From Candidatus Methylobacter titanis (GTDB lineage: Bacteria; Pseudomonadota; Gammaproteobacteria; Methylococcales; Methylomonadaceae): 38,138 nt of DNA. Under the pieces are notes generated by a model. It searched no databases. It was not told the origin of the DNA and saw only the letters and a list, made by a program, of their open reading frames with translations. Each line of letters begins with the position of its first letter. Positions within the stretch are counted from its first letter, which is position 1. Below are positions 8,851-20,844 of this stretch, in pieces. The stretch covers positions 1-38,138 of the forward strand of contig JAQSDX010000034.1 in NCBI GenBank assembly GCA_029946125.1, given 5' to 3'. A program made the position numbers and the translations under genes.

Positions 8851-11064
8851 TCAAAGCCCAAAAAAACGCTCAAACTCCGCTAGCGGCATTGCTTTGCCTA
8901 TCAAATGGCCTTGGTAGGTATGGCAGCCGTGAAGCTCAAGAAATGTGCGTTGTTCTTGGGTTTCTACGCCCTCGGCAATGATGTCCATTCCCAAGTTGTT
9001 GGCCATGCCGATGATGGTCTGCACGATCACCGTATCGACAGGTTTGATCCCAATGTTGTTGACGAAAGATTGATCGATTTTCAATTGATCGAATGGCAAT
9101 TGCGTCAGGTAGATGAGTGATGAATAACCGGTACCAAAATCGTCCATCGAGAAGCTCACGCCGATTTTTTTGAGCGCTTGCATTTTGGCAATGGTGTCGT
9201 CGATGTTGTCGAATACCAGGCTTTCGGTGAATTCGAGTTTGAGTCGATCCGCTTTAATGACGTTTTTTTTCAGCATGGCGCAGACTTGCTCGGTAAAATC
9301 AGATTGGTGGAACTGACGTGCGCTGATATTAACGGCAAGCTGTAAATGCCGTGTTTGCTGATGATCTTGCCATCGTTTAAGTTGGACGCAGGCATTTTCC
9401 AGTACCCATTGTCCAATAGGAATGAGGAGTCCAATTTCTTCGGCCAGTGGAATGAATTCAAGTGGTGCTATAAAGCCGCGTTCAGGATGTTTCCAGCGTA
9501 ATAGCACTTCGGCACCAATGATTTTGCCGTTGCGCACTTGCCGCTGAAAATAAAGCTGGAATTGATTTTTTGCCAGCGCAAAGCGCAAGTCCGCTTCCAG
9601 AGCAGCACGCGCCATAACCGCCTCGTACATGTCCTGATCGAAGAAGCGCAGGGTGTTTCGGCCTGCTGCCTTGGCTCCATACATGGCGATATCTGCCCGT
9701 TTCAGTAGTGTATTAATACTATGCTGATGATTGATGAACAAGGTGATGCCAATGCTCGGGGTGTTTTGATATTCGTGATGGCTGAGTTGGTAGGGTTGAT
9801 TGAGCGAGGTAATGATTTTTTCGCCTATGGTTTTGGTTTTGGCTGCGGCTTCTTCAGCATGATCGCCCAGTTCTTCCAGCATGACCACAAACTCGTCACC
9901 ACCTTGGCGAGACACGGTATCGCCTTCTCGCACACAGGCAATAAGGCGCTGTGCGACCTGTTGTAATAATACATCCCCCATATCATGCCCCAGATTGTCA
10001 TTAAGGGACTTAAAATTATCCAGGTCAATGAATAGCAAGGCGCCGTATTTATTATTGCGCGAACTGGTCGCCAGTGCTTGTTGTAGTCTGTCGAGAAGCA
10101 GTCTTCGGTTCGGCAATGCGGTCAGTGGGTCGTAGTAAGCTAGTTGTTTTATTTCTTCCTCTGAGGCCTTGCGTGCAGAGATGTCGGTATGTAAACCCAC
10201 ATAGTGGCTGACAACTCCATTGCTGTCTTTCACTGCAGTGATAGTTACCCATTTGGGATAAATATCACCATTTTTGCGTCGGTCCCAGATTTCGCCTTGC
10301 CAGGATCCGGTGTGGTTAACGCGCTCCCACATCTCGGCGTAAAAGGCTGCATTGTGACGTCCTGAGTTGAATAAGTGGGGCGTCTGACCTACGAGTTCTT
10401 CGGCACTGTAACCGGTGATGTCGGTAAATGCCTGGTTGACACGCAAAATTACTTTGTTGGCATTGGTGATCATGATGCCTTCTTGAGCCTCGAACGCTAC
10501 AGCGGCGATGCGTAATTCTTGTTCAGCATGCTTGCTTTCGGATATGTCTGTGAGTGTGATGCGACGTAATAATGTTTGGTCTTCGTCCACTACCGACAAG
10601 TAGTCCAGCCGAGCATGAAAGTCACTATCGCCGCGTTTCAGCATTAGTTCGATGTTTTTTTTCTCGCCTTCGTGCTGTAGCAGGTTTTGTAGTAGAAGAT
10701 ACCAGCGGTCGCAGTCTTCTGGCGCGATCAAGTCGACAAAATAACGGTTTAGCAGATTGTTTTGCTCCTCGCCGAGTAGCGTGGCAGCAGTAAGATTGAT
10801 CTCGATAACTTCACCCTCGGAGTTGAGGGTAAGGTAGCCAACGGGAGCAAATTCATAGAGGTTAAGGTAGCGGCTACGGGATGCTTCCAGAGCGGTACGG
10901 GCGCGCAGTAACTCCTCATTTTGCATTTCCAGTTCGATCTGGTGTGCCCGTAAGTCTTCGTTTTGCATCTCCAGTTCAATTTGGTATATCCGTAATTCGT
11001 GTAGTAGATCTTCTTCTGCCTCGGTAGGTGGCTTTCCCTGCTTGTTGTTGGATTTGTTGGGCAT
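8851..11064 (-). CDS. PAS-PAS-GGDEF-EAL cyclic-di-GMP signalling protein
   Basis: A 737-residue protein, cytoplasmic as far as visible (no membrane segment). Domains: an N-terminal coiled coil with an internal repeat (residues about 20-60, QIELEMQNE twice), PAS 1 (about 62-180), PAS 2 (about 185-300), GGDEF (about 305-465) and EAL (about 480-737). The cyclase site is intact, RQGGDEF at 386-392, with an RxxD inhibitory site (379-382) exactly five residues before it. The phosphodiesterase part keeps EFTESL, DDFGTGYSSL, LKIDQSF and AEGVET; its signature reads EVL (519-521) in place of EAL, a common and usually active variant. The protein can therefore make and degrade c-di-GMP, with PAS domains as sensors. 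It lies 199 bases downstream of the CheB-CheR-PAS gene on the same strand. Confidence 0.95.
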   Translation of the reverse strand: MPNKSNNKQGKPPTEAEEDLLHELRIYQIELEMQNEDLRAHQIELEMQNEELLRARTALEASRSRYLNLYEFAPVGYLTLNSEGEVIEINLTAATLLGEEQNNLLNRYFVDLIAPEDCDRWYLLLQNLLQHEGEKKNIELMLKRGDSDFHARLDYLSVVDEDQTLLRRITLTDISESKHAEQELRIAAVAFEAQEGIMITNANKVILRVNQAFTDITGYSAEELVGQTPHLFNSGRHNAAFYAEMWERVNHTGSWQGEIWDRRKNGDIYPKWVTITAVKDSNGVVSHYVGLHTDISARKASEEEIKQLAYYDPLTALPNRRLLLDRLQQALATSSRNNKYGALLFIDLDNFKSLNDNLGHDMGDVLLQQVAQRLIACVREGDTVSRQGGDEFVVMLEELGDHAEEAAAKTKTIGEKIITSLNQPYQLSHHEYQNTPSIGITLFINHQHSINTLLKRADIAMYGAKAAGRNTLRFFDQDMYEAVMARAALEADLRFALAKNQFQLYFQRQVRNGKIIGAEVLLRWKHPERGFIAPLEFIPLAEEIGLLIPIGQWVLENACVQLKRWQDHQQTRHLQLAVNISARQFHQSDFTEQVCAMLKKNVIKADRLKLEFTESLVFDNIDDTIAKMQALKKIGVSFSMDDFGTGYSSLIYLTQLPFDQLKIDQSFVNNIGIKPVDTVIVQTIIGMANNLGMDIIAEGVETQEQRTFLELHGCHTYQGHLIGKAMPLAEFERFFGL

Positions 11065-11263
11065 CTAAACTCCTCACTGTGATTTAGGGTCGCTCGATAG
11101 GGAGAGTTCAAGCGTCTAGGGTAAGGGGTTCGGTGTTTTCAATCAATATGTGCTATTACCTAGTTTAGGGGCTCTGCTGTTAAGCTGGATAGCTTATGTC
11201 GTCATACAAAGCCCGTTTTGCGGTCGTTCAAATTGGTAGTCCACGCAATGCGATTGTCTATGC

Positions 11264-14182
11264 CTAGTCGACGATATTTTCTATCGCCAGCAGGATCAAT
11301 TGCGGTTCTCCGGTTCGGCCGATGATGCTGCGGGCATTGAGTTGCAATTTGCGGTGACCCATGGTGGGAAAATGATAATCTACCTGATAGTCTTCAAAAG
11401 CCTGATTGTGCGACAGGACGGTTTCCAGAAGCTCGCGCAAGGCTAAGATGTTCCATTGACCTTTGCTCAGTTCGTAGAGTGGGCGTCCTACGGTCTCTTC
11501 GGCAGTCACTTTAAAGTTTTGGTAAAACGAGCGACTGGCGGTGACGACCTTCAATTCGTCATTGAGTACAATAAGCGGCTCGCGCACTGTATCGACGATG
11601 CTTTCGGCTAATAGTCTCGCTTCCTGCACCGCTATAGCCCGATTGCGTTCGGTGATGTTGGTGAAGGTCAGCACCACGCCATCGATCATGTTTTCCAATG
11701 TCCGGTAGGGCTGAATGCGTGCCAGATAACAATTGCCATTAACCGTTTTTACTTCACGCTCTATGGGTGTCAGATTATCGAGTACAGTATGAGCGTCGTC
11801 CAGCAGGTCTTTACCCTCCAGTTCTGGCTTGATGTCGCTCAGCGCGCGGCCCACATCCGAGGCAACCAGGCGATAGATTTGTGTCGCATCGCGAGTGAAA
11901 CGCCGGATGATAAGCTGTTGGTCGAGGAAGATGGTGCCCACGTGGATATTGTCGAGTAGATTCTTCATGTCGTTTTGCATGTCGGCCAACTGGACAATTT
12001 TGGCTTGTAGTTCGGAATTTACGGTAACCAGTTCTTCATTAATGGATTGTAACTCCTCTTTGGAGGTCTCCAGTTCTTCATTGGTGGACTGCAACTCTTC
12101 ATTGGTGGATTGCATTTCTTCGTTGGTGCATTTTAGCTCCTCGTTGGAGGCATATTGTTCCTCGATGGTGGCTTGAAGATTCTCTTTAGTGTAAGCCAGT
12201 TCACGCTCCAGTTCCTCGATATGATGCGGTTCATTTGGTTTGGATGTGCGTTTGCGTTTAATACGCTCCGGCTTTTCCGATGCCGAGTGATTCGTATCTT
12301 GAAAGCTCACCAGCAGCAGGTTTTGGTGATTATTCGGATTCGACAGGTTTCTTATGCTGAGTTGCACCGGGTGAAAATCGCCATTGGTCTTGACCGACAA
12401 TTCCTGATTCAGGGTCGGTGTGCCTTGGTTAGCGGCCAGGATAGCCGTGCGTAATTCCAGTTGCAGACCTTCCCGCGCCATATCGATCATGTTGAGAGTG
12501 GCATGGCCTGGCGCCGGGCGCAGGTATTTTCCGGTCTCGCCATAGACGTAGAGGATGTTGCCTTTGAGATCCGTGACTACCGAGGTGGGGGCATAGAATT
12601 GCAGTAGCATGCGCCGGGTCAGTTCGGCGATGTTTGTTTCTTTGGCGGTCTTTATGATGTCTTCCGGCGATTTGTATGTCAGTTCGGTAGTCCAGTTCAA
12701 ATTGCTGGTCAACATGGTGCGGGCTGAGGCGGTAGTGGGAATGGCGCGATAGAACTTCCATTTGCGGTTGAGCGGCGTAAACAGTTCGGTATGGTTGCCG
12801 ATACCCTCCGATGGTGACAGAAATAGTACGCCGCCCGGCTTGAGTGCGTAGTGAAAGGCCGGGATGAGGCGGTTTTGCAGTTCTGGTTCCAGATAAATCA
12901 TCAGATTGCGACAGCTGAGCAGATCGAGCTTGGTAAAAGGCGGGTCCTTGATGATGTTCTGAACGGCAAATACTACCATTTCACGAATTTCTTTTTTCAC
13001 TCGATAGCCTGAGTCTTCCTTAATGAAGAACCGGCGCAGTCGTTCAGGCGTAACATCCTGCGCGATATTGGGCGGATAGTAACCGGCGCGGGCGGTGGTA
13101 ATGGTATCTTCGGCAAGGTCGGTGCTGTATATCTGCACTTCAAACACGTAGCGGTATTCATCTATGAGTTCACGCAACACTATCGCAATGGAATAGGCCT
13201 CTTCGCCGGTAGCGCAACCCGCCACCCAGGCGCGGAAAATGTAGTTGTCCGGTTTGTCCGCAAGCAGGGTCGGCAGGATATCCTGCTTAAGCGCGACAAA
13301 GGCCTCCTGATCGCGAAAGAAGTTGGTGACATTGATCAGTAGTTCTTTGAATAGCGACTTTATTTCAGACGGATTCTCCTTGAGGAAGCGGGCATAGCTG
13401 TCGGTGTCCTCGGTGTTGTTTTGCGACATGCGCCGCTGAATGCGGCGGGTGATGGTACTTTTTTTGTAGAGTGAGAAATCGTGACCGGTGCTGGTGCGTA
13501 ACTGTTGCAGGATGCGATTGATGCCGCTTAAGGCAATCGGGGGTAAGGGTGGGCTCAGTGTGTGTATGCCGGAGAGTAGTACCCCAGGCATTTTCTCCAC
13601 CGGCAAAATATGGGTGACATAGCCGGCCTGGATGGCGCTGACTGGCATGCCGTCGAATTTGGCAGTAGTCGGTTCCTGTGCGATGGTGATGCCACCGGCA
13701 CCGAGGATGGCGCGTAATCCCAAGGTACCGTCGGTGCCGGTGCCGGAGAAAAGGATACCGCAGGCCTTTTCGGCCTGATCTTCAGCCAGCGAGCGTAGAA
13801 ATGCGTCGATAGGCATACGCTGACCGTGAGGCATTGCGGGTATGCTCAGTTGCAACGCGCCGTGGAAGATGGTCATATCGCGGTTGGGCGGAATTACATA
13901 GACTTGGTTAGGCATAACTTGCATTTGATCTTGCGCCTCCACCACCGGCATGGTCGTGATGCGTTGCAGGATTTCTGTGAGAATGCTGGCGTGACTGGGA
14001 TCAAGATGCGAGACCAGAACGAAAGCCATGCCGCTATCGGGTGGAGCATGGCGGAAGAACTGCTCGAAGGCCTCCAGACCGCCGGCGGAAGCGCCCAAGC
14101 CGACTATAGGGAAGTCGCTATTTTGTCGAGGCGGCTTTTTCGAGCGCGCAGATGGGGTCGGTTTGGTTTTTTTCTGGGTCAT
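11264..14182 (-). CDS. CheB-CheR-PAS fusion chemosensory protein
   Basis: A 972-residue fusion. Residues 24-205 are a CheB methylesterase with catalytic Ser32 (GASAGG), His59 (SHLDPSH) and Asp151 (GTGTDG). Residues about 220-480 are a CheR methyltransferase with NVTNFFRD and the SAM-binding loop AGCATGEEAYS (321-331). A PAS-like segment follows (about 520-640). Next comes a long coiled coil with repeated NEEL heptads (about 665-745), then two PAS domains to the end. There is no CheY-type receiver before CheB and no histidine kinase after the last PAS, though many proteins of this family continue into a kinase. Having both modification activities in one chain suggests adaptation control of a non-canonical pathway; the adjacent c-di-GMP protein is a plausible output partner. 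The C-terminus is cleanly ended by a stop codon, with no sign of a frameshift in the 199 bases that follow. Confidence 0.95.
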   Translation of the reverse strand: MTQKKTKPTPSARSKKPPRQNSDFPIVGLGASAGGLEAFEQFFRHAPPDSGMAFVLVSHLDPSHASILTEILQRITTMPVVEAQDQMQVMPNQVYVIPPNRDMTIFHGALQLSIPAMPHGQRMPIDAFLRSLAEDQAEKACGILFSGTGTDGTLGLRAILGAGGITIAQEPTTAKFDGMPVSAIQAGYVTHILPVEKMPGVLLSGIHTLSPPLPPIALSGINRILQQLRTSTGHDFSLYKKSTITRRIQRRMSQNNTEDTDSYARFLKENPSEIKSLFKELLINVTNFFRDQEAFVALKQDILPTLLADKPDNYIFRAWVAGCATGEEAYSIAIVLRELIDEYRYVFEVQIYSTDLAEDTITTARAGYYPPNIAQDVTPERLRRFFIKEDSGYRVKKEIREMVVFAVQNIIKDPPFTKLDLLSCRNLMIYLEPELQNRLIPAFHYALKPGGVLFLSPSEGIGNHTELFTPLNRKWKFYRAIPTTASARTMLTSNLNWTTELTYKSPEDIIKTAKETNIAELTRRMLLQFYAPTSVVTDLKGNILYVYGETGKYLRPAPGHATLNMIDMAREGLQLELRTAILAANQGTPTLNQELSVKTNGDFHPVQLSIRNLSNPNNHQNLLLVSFQDTNHSASEKPERIKRKRTSKPNEPHHIEELERELAYTKENLQATIEEQYASNEELKCTNEEMQSTNEELQSTNEELETSKEELQSINEELVTVNSELQAKIVQLADMQNDMKNLLDNIHVGTIFLDQQLIIRRFTRDATQIYRLVASDVGRALSDIKPELEGKDLLDDAHTVLDNLTPIEREVKTVNGNCYLARIQPYRTLENMIDGVVLTFTNITERNRAIAVQEARLLAESIVDTVREPLIVLNDELKVVTASRSFYQNFKVTAEETVGRPLYELSKGQWNILALRELLETVLSHNQAFEDYQVDYHFPTMGHRKLQLNARSIIGRTGEPQLILLAIENIVD

Positions 14183-15904
<1,722 letters not shown>

Positions 15905-15905
<1 letters not shown>

Positions 15906-17107
15906 TGTCGCCTAGAGATATTTTAGACAGCATAGAACCGCATTTCACCAAAGGTGGGCGGTTTGAAAAGTATTACGGTCTCTACGAGATGGTGGATACG
16001 TTCATCTATACCCCGGCTGATGTGACGCGCGGCACCACCCATGTTCGTGACGGCAATGACCTGAAACGAACCATGACTTTTGTGGTCATCGCGACGTTTT
16101 TTTGTATTTTGATGGCTTGGTATAACACCGGTTATCAGGCCAATTTAGCCATGGAAGCGATGGGACTGGAAAAAGCCCAAGGCTGGCGCAGTATCCCGAT
16201 GATGATCTTCGGCTACAGTACCATGAATCCGTTTTCCAACATGGTTCACGGCGCGTTGTATTTTCTGCCTATTTATATAGTGACACTGGCTGTTGGCGGT
16301 GTGTGGGAAGTCTTGTTCGCTACCGTTCGCGGTCATGAAGTGAATGAAGGTTTTCTGGTATCTTCAATGTTGTACACCTTGATTATGCCGCCCGATATGC
16401 CTTTATGGCAGGTCGCTTTGGGTATTTCTTTCGGTATCGTTATCGGCAAGGAAGTCTTCGGCGGTACCGGTAAAAACTTCCTGAATCCGGCATTAACTGG
16501 ACGGGCATTTTTATATTTCGCTTATCCGGCATCTATTTCGGGCGATTCGGTATGGGTTGCCGTTGATGGTTATACTGCAGCGACACCATTAGGTTTGGCC
16601 GCAACTGGCGGTCTTGAAGCGGTTTACTCGGCAAATTACAGCTGGATGCAAACCTTTTTCGGTTTTGAACCGGGCTGTTTGGGTGAAACATCAACGCTGG
16701 CAATTCTGATTGGTGCGGCTTTCCTGCTGTACACCAAAGTTGCATCGTACCGCGTGATGGGCGGCGTATTTGCCGGCATGGTATTGACTTCGTTATTGTT
16801 CAACATCATCGGCAGTGACACCAATCACATGTTTGCGTTGCCTTGGTACTGGCATTTGACGATGGGCGGTTTTGCTTTCGGTATGGTTTATATGGCAACT
16901 GACCCAGTTAGTGCAGCAATGACCGATACCGGTCGCTGGGTATTTGGGGCATTAGTCGGGATTATGACAGTGTTAATCAGGGTTGTTAATCCGGCATTCC
17001 CGGAAGGCATTATGCTGGCAATTCTGTTTTCCAATATGTTTGCGCCTACGATTGATTATTTTGTCATTCAGGCCAATATCAGAAGAAGGATGAAACGTCA
17101 TGCTTAA
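15905..17107 (+). CDS. nqrB: Na+-NQR subunit B
   Basis: A 400-residue integral membrane subunit with about nine to ten hydrophobic helices. It carries a covalently bound FMN; the ApbE-type flavinylation motif reads DGYTAAT, giving Thr227 as the attachment site. The family also binds riboflavin and ubiquinone in this subunit. Blocks such as GKNFLNPALTGRAFLYFAYP and MVYMATDPVSAAMTDTGRW are typical. It starts in the nqrA stop codon and overlaps nqrC by eight bases, showing tight translational coupling. Confidence 0.97.
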
Positions 17108-17984
17108 GTGCGAACAATTCAATAAAATTTGCAGCGCATTGGATAATTGCGAGCATTACCAAAAGTTCAAAGTTTACAAGGATAAAATCCTTGCCTTAGG
17201 CAATGATAGTTTGGAAAAAACGATTGCTATTGCGGTTGCGCTTTGTCTGGTTTGTGCGGTTCTTGTTTCATTTTCTGCGGTTGCTTTAAAACCACTTCAA
17301 GTTCATAACAAAAAATTGGACATGAAAAAGAACATTCTTGATGTGGCGGGTTTGCTTCAGGAAGGTAGTGATATTGATTCGGCTTTTGCGGAAAAAATTG
17401 AAGCTAAAATCGTCAATCTGGAAACGGGTGACTATGTTGAGGATATGAATGTCGCCGAATACGATCAACGTAAAGCGGCAAAAGATCCGGCTTTAAGCAT
17501 CGCTATTCCAAAAGATAAAGATATTGCTCACATCAGGGTAAAGGCTAAATTTGCGAAAGTCTTTTTGGTCAAAGAGGCTGGCGCGATTAAATCAATTATC
17601 CTTCCAGTCAGTGGTTATGGTTTATGGTCTACGTTATATGGTTTTCTGTCAGTAGATCCTGATGGGCAAACTGTACAAAGCATCAACTTTTACGATCAGG
17701 CCGAAACGCCGGGACTGGGTGGCGAAGTGGTTAATCCTAACTGGCGTGCGCTATGGAAAGGCAAAAAAGTCTATTCCGAAGCCAGCACCGACATGAGTGA
17801 GCCAGCGTTAAGCTTGATTAAAGGCGTGGTTGATAGCACTAAAGCGGGTTCGCAATATCAGGTTGATGGTCTTGCGGGTGCAACGTTGACCAGTACCGGC
17901 GTCAGTAATCTGGTCAAATACTGGATGAGCAAAGAAGGTTTTGCCCCGTATTTAGCTAAAGTAAGAACGGATAAAGGAGTTTAA
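17100..17984 (+). CDS. nqrC: Na+-NQR subunit C
   Basis: A 294-residue subunit with one N-terminal transmembrane helix (about 40-65) and a periplasmic FMN domain. The flavin is expected on Thr262 in [10 protein letters not shown]; the usual motif has Ser or Thr where this protein has Ala259. Compared with the usual ~260 residues, it has about 35 extra N-terminal residues (starting [10 protein letters not shown], with three cysteines) ahead of the membrane helix. The start is supported by AGAAGG about eight bases upstream and by the overlap with nqrB. Electrons pass from the [2Fe-2S] centre of NqrD/E to this FMN, then to NqrB. Confidence 0.95.
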   Translation: MLKCEQFNKICSALDNCEHYQKFKVYKDKILALGNDSLEKTIAIAVALCLVCAVLVSFSAVALKPLQVHNKKLDMKKNILDVAGLLQEGSDIDSAFAEKIEAKIVNLETGDYVEDMNVAEYDQRKAAKDPALSIAIPKDKDIAHIRVKAKFAKVFLVKEAGAIKSIILPVSGYGLWSTLYGFLSVDPDGQTVQSINFYDQAETPGLGGEVVNPNWRALWKGKKVYSEASTDMSEPALSLIKGVVDSTKAGSQYQVDGLAGATLTSTGVSNLVKYWMSKEGFAPYLAKVRTDKGV

Positions 17985-17986
17985 TC

Positions 17987-18667
17987 ATGAGTGAAATTTT
18001 AACTGATGAAACAAAAAAAGTATTAACAGCTCCGCTAGTCAATGATAACCCGATTACTTTACAAGTTTTGGGTATTTGTTCGGCCTTGGCGGTTACGTCG
18101 CAAATGTCGACCTCGCTGATTATGGCGCTGGCGTTGACCTTGGTAACTGCATTTTCCAGTGCGGCAATCAGTTCGATTCGAAACCATATTCCCGGCAGTA
18201 TACGGATCATCGTGCAGATGACTATTATTGCCTCGTTGGTTATCGTGGTAGATCAGATTTTGAAAGCCTTTGCTTATGAAATCAGTAAGCAGTTGTCGGT
18301 ATTCGTGGGTTTGATTATTACCAACTGTATCGTGATGGGACGCGCTGAAGCTTATGCGATGAAAAATCCGCCTTTGGAAAGCTTTATGGACGGTATCGGT
18401 AATGGTTTGGGTTATAGCTTGATATTGATTATCGTCGCATTTTTTAGAGAGACTTTAGGTTCCGGTAAATTATTGGGCTTTGAGATTTTTCCTCTAACGA
18501 AAGATGGCGGTTGGTATGATCCTAATGGTTTGATGTTATTGCCACCTAGTGCTTTCTTTATTATTGGCTTGATTATCTGGTCTGTGCGCCAATGGAAACC
18601 CAATCAAGTTGAAAAAGCGGATTTTAAAATTTTGTCGATTTCTCATGGTGAAGGAGGGCATCACTAA
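17987..18667 (+). CDS. nqrD: Na+-NQR subunit D
   Basis: A 226-residue membrane subunit with six predicted helices. It pairs with NqrE around an intramembrane [2Fe-2S] cluster; the expected ligands are Cys31 ([10 protein letters not shown]) and Cys114 ([12 protein letters not shown]). It lies two bases after nqrC and ends in the nqrE start codon. The body ([22 protein letters not shown]) is typical of the NqrDE/RnfAE family; the operon context separates it from Rnf. Confidence 0.96.
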   Translation: MSEILTDETKKVLTAPLVNDNPITLQVLGICSALAVTSQMSTSLIMALALTLVTAFSSAAISSIRNHIPGSIRIIVQMTIIASLVIVVDQILKAFAYEISKQLSVFVGLIITNCIVMGRAEAYAMKNPPLESFMDGIGNGLGYSLILIIVAFFRETLGSGKLLGFEIFPLTKDGGWYDPNGLMLLPPSAFFIIGLIIWSVRQWKPNQVEKADFKILSISHGEGGHH

Positions 18668-19275
18668 TGGAAGCTTATATCAGTTTATTTGTTAAGGCTG
18701 TCTTTATTGAAAACCTTGCGCTTTCCTTCTTTTTGGGGATGTGTACCTTTATTGCGGTTTCCAAGAAAATCTCGACAGCGATGGGTTTAGGTGTTGCCGT
18801 TATGGTGGTGCAAACCATTACGGTTCCTGCTAATAATATTATTTACCACACGTTGTTAAAAGAAGATGCGCTGTCCTGGATGGGCATTACCGGCGTGGAT
18901 TTGAGCTTTTTAGCGCTGTTAAGCTGTATTGGTATGATTGCGGCTTTAGTGCAAATTCTGGAAATGATTTTGGATAAATTCTTTCCGGCTTTGTATCATG
19001 CTTTAGGCGTGTTTCTGCCTTTAATCACGGTAAACTGCGCGATTCTTGGCGGTAGTTTGTTTATGATTGAGCGGGACTATAATTTCGGGGAAAGTGTCAC
19101 TTACGGTGTGGGCAGTGGTCTAGGTTGGGCGCTAGCTATTACCGTTATGGCAGGCGTACGTGAAAAACTCAAATACAGTGATATTCCCGCCGGTTTACAA
19201 GGTCTGGGCATTACTTTTATTACTGCGGGTCTGATGTCGCTTGGCTTCATGGCTTTCTCTGGAATCCAACTTTAA
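18667..19275 (+). CDS. nqrE: Na+-NQR subunit E
   Basis: A 202-residue membrane protein, six helices, homologous to NqrD with inverted topology. Cluster ligands are Cys26 ([11 protein letters not shown]) and Cys124 ([12 protein letters not shown]). The start [24 protein letters not shown] is cut short here but matches the family opening closely. It overlaps the nqrD stop by one base and is followed by nqrF after 12 bases with an AAAGG ribosome site. Confidence 0.96.
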   Translation: MEAYISLFVKAVFIENLALSFFLGMCTFIAVSKKISTAMGLGVAVMVVQTITVPANNIIYHTLLKEDALSWMGITGVDLSFLALLSCIGMIAALVQILEMILDKFFPALYHALGVFLPLITVNCAILGGSLFMIERDYNFGESVTYGVGSGLGWALAITVMAGVREKLKYSDIPAGLQGLGITFITAGLMSLGFMAFSGIQL

Positions 19276-19287
19276 AAAGGTAGCGTA

Positions 19288-20508
19288 ATGCTGGAAATTC
19301 TATTAGGGATCATTATTTTCACGGCTTTTGTTATAGCACTGGTATTCGTTATCATCGGTGCTAAAAGCAAGTTGGTCGCTGAAGGAGATGTTGAGATCCT
19401 GATCAATAATGAAAAGAAAATTCATGTGCCTGCAGGGTCAAAACTACTAACGGCTTTATCCGATAATGGTTTATTTGTTTCGTCAGCCTGTGGCGGCGGC
19501 GGTACTTGTGGGCAATGCAAGGTAAAAGTGCATTCAGGCGGCGGTGAAATTTTACCGACTGAATTAAGTCATATCAGTAAAAGGGAAGCGGCTCACGGTG
19601 AGCGTCTTTCTTGTCAGGTTTCGGTTAAACATGACATGAACATTGAAGTCGAAGACGATGTCTTCGGTGTTAAAAAATGGGAGTGTACGGTTAAATCAAA
19701 CCATAACGTTGCTACTTTTATTAAGGAACTGGTACTGGATTTACCGAAAGGCGAGGAAATAAACTATCGGGCGGGTGGTTACATTCAGATTGAATGTCCG
19801 TCGCATGTTTCCAAATACAGTGATTTTAACGTTGAAGAAAAATTCCGTGATGATTGGGATAAGTTTAACTTATGGCGTTTTGTTTCTGACGTAAAAGAGT
19901 CGACGTTACGCGCTTATTCGATGGCGAGTTATCCTGAAGAAAAAGAAATTATGTTGAACGTGCGTATTGCGACACCGCCTCCCGGTGCACCGGATAGCGT
20001 ACCGCCAGGTATTATGTCTTCCTATATCTTCAATCTGAAGCCGGGCGATAAATGTACTATTTCAGGGCCTTATGGCGAGTTTTACGCTAAAGATACCGAA
20101 AATGAAATGGTTTTTGTCGGTGGTGGTGCCGGTATGGCACCGATGCGTTCGCATATCTTCGATCAATTACGCAGGCTTAAATCCAAGCGTAAAATGAGCT
20201 TCTGGTATGGTGCTCGTAGTAAACGCGAAATGTTCTATGTCGAAGATTTCGATATGCTGGCTAAGGAAAATGACAATTTCGACTGGCATGTTGCCTTGTC
20301 TGATCCGTTGCCGGAAGATAACTGGACGGGTTATACCGGTTTTATTCATAATGTTCTTTTCGAAGAATACATTAAGAATCATCCTGCCCCAGAGGATTGC
20401 GAGTTCTACATGTGTGGGCCGCCGATGATGAACTCAGCGGTGATCAAGATGTTGTTGGATAATGGCGTAGAGCCGGAAAATATCTTCTTAGATGACTTTG
20501 GCGGATAA
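19288..20508 (+). CDS. nqrF: Na+-NQR subunit F, NADH dehydrogenase component
   Basis: A 406-residue electron-entry subunit. An N-terminal transmembrane helix (1-25) is followed by a plant-type [2Fe-2S] ferredoxin domain with Cys68, Cys74, Cys77 ([13 protein letters not shown]) and Cys109. The rest is an FAD/NADH reductase: flavin-binding RAYSMASYP, nucleotide-binding [17 protein letters not shown] and the C-terminal [10 protein letters not shown]. It takes electrons from NADH and passes them to the membrane subunits to drive sodium export. Last gene before the terminator at 20541. Confidence 0.97.
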   Translation: MLEILLGIIIFTAFVIALVFVIIGAKSKLVAEGDVEILINNEKKIHVPAGSKLLTALSDNGLFVSSACGGGGTCGQCKVKVHSGGGEILPTELSHISKREAAHGERLSCQVSVKHDMNIEVEDDVFGVKKWECTVKSNHNVATFIKELVLDLPKGEEINYRAGGYIQIECPSHVSKYSDFNVEEKFRDDWDKFNLWRFVSDVKESTLRAYSMASYPEEKEIMLNVRIATPPPGAPDSVPPGIMSSYIFNLKPGDKCTISGPYGEFYAKDTENEMVFVGGGAGMAPMRSHIFDQLRRLKSKRKMSFWYGARSKREMFYVEDFDMLAKENDNFDWHVALSDPLPEDNWTGYTGFIHNVLFEEYIKNHPAPEDCEFYMCGPPMMNSAVIKMLLDNGVEPENIFLDDFGG

Positions 20509-20540
20509 GAAGCTTAGGTTTTTACGCTAACTTAACCTAC

Positions 20541-20576
20541 ACGAGGAGTGCGGCTAAGCCCACTCCTCGTTTTTTA
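20541..20576 (+). terminator. intrinsic terminator of the nqrA-F operon
   Basis: Perfect 10-bp stem ACGAGGAGTG/CACTCCTCGT around a 10-base loop, followed directly by six T residues. It lies 32 bases after nqrF and before nqrM, so nqrM is either expressed by read-through or from its own promoter. Confidence 0.9.
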
Positions 20577-20610
20577 TTGTAGGCCTTTATAAATTTTACG
20601 AGGTGTTACC

Positions 20611-20796
20611 ATGACTTATTTTTTAGTGACTTTTGTGTTTATGGCTTTTGTTATTGCCATTATGGCGATAGGTGTGATTTTCGGAAGACGCGCTATTAAA
20701 GGTTCATGTGGCGGTGCGGCAAACAACGCAAATTGTATTTGTGTGGAAAAATGTGATAAAAGAAAGAAATTGGAAGCTAATTTGAATCAAGGCTAG
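20611..20796 (+). CDS. nqrM: Na+-NQR maturation protein NqrM
   Basis: A 61-residue protein with one N-terminal membrane helix (4-26) and a short cytoplasmic tail containing four cysteines (SCGG, CICVEKC). This is the layout of NqrM (DUF539), which is needed to mature Na+-NQR, probably by delivering iron for the NqrD/E cluster. The ATG has ACGAGG upstream. It follows nqrF after a terminator. The partner flavin transferase gene apbE, often next to nqrM, is not in the window. Confidence 0.9.
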   Translation: MTYFLVTFVFMAFVIAIMAIGVIFGRRAIKGSCGGAANNANCICVEKCDKRKKLEANLNQG

Positions 20797-20844
20797 CAGC
20801 TTTCATCATTGGATTGCGCCAAAGCTATCGAGAGTAGGTGTTTT

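Noticed and set aside
8851-11064. EVL in place of EAL taken as a sign of an inactive phosphodiesterase
   Set aside because: The other catalytic motifs are intact and EVL variants are often active, so inactivity is not supported.
11995-12180. Regularly repeated DNA that could suggest a repeat array
   Set aside because: The repetition encodes NEEL heptads of the coiled coil in the CheB-CheR-PAS protein; there are no spacers, so it is not a CRISPR array.
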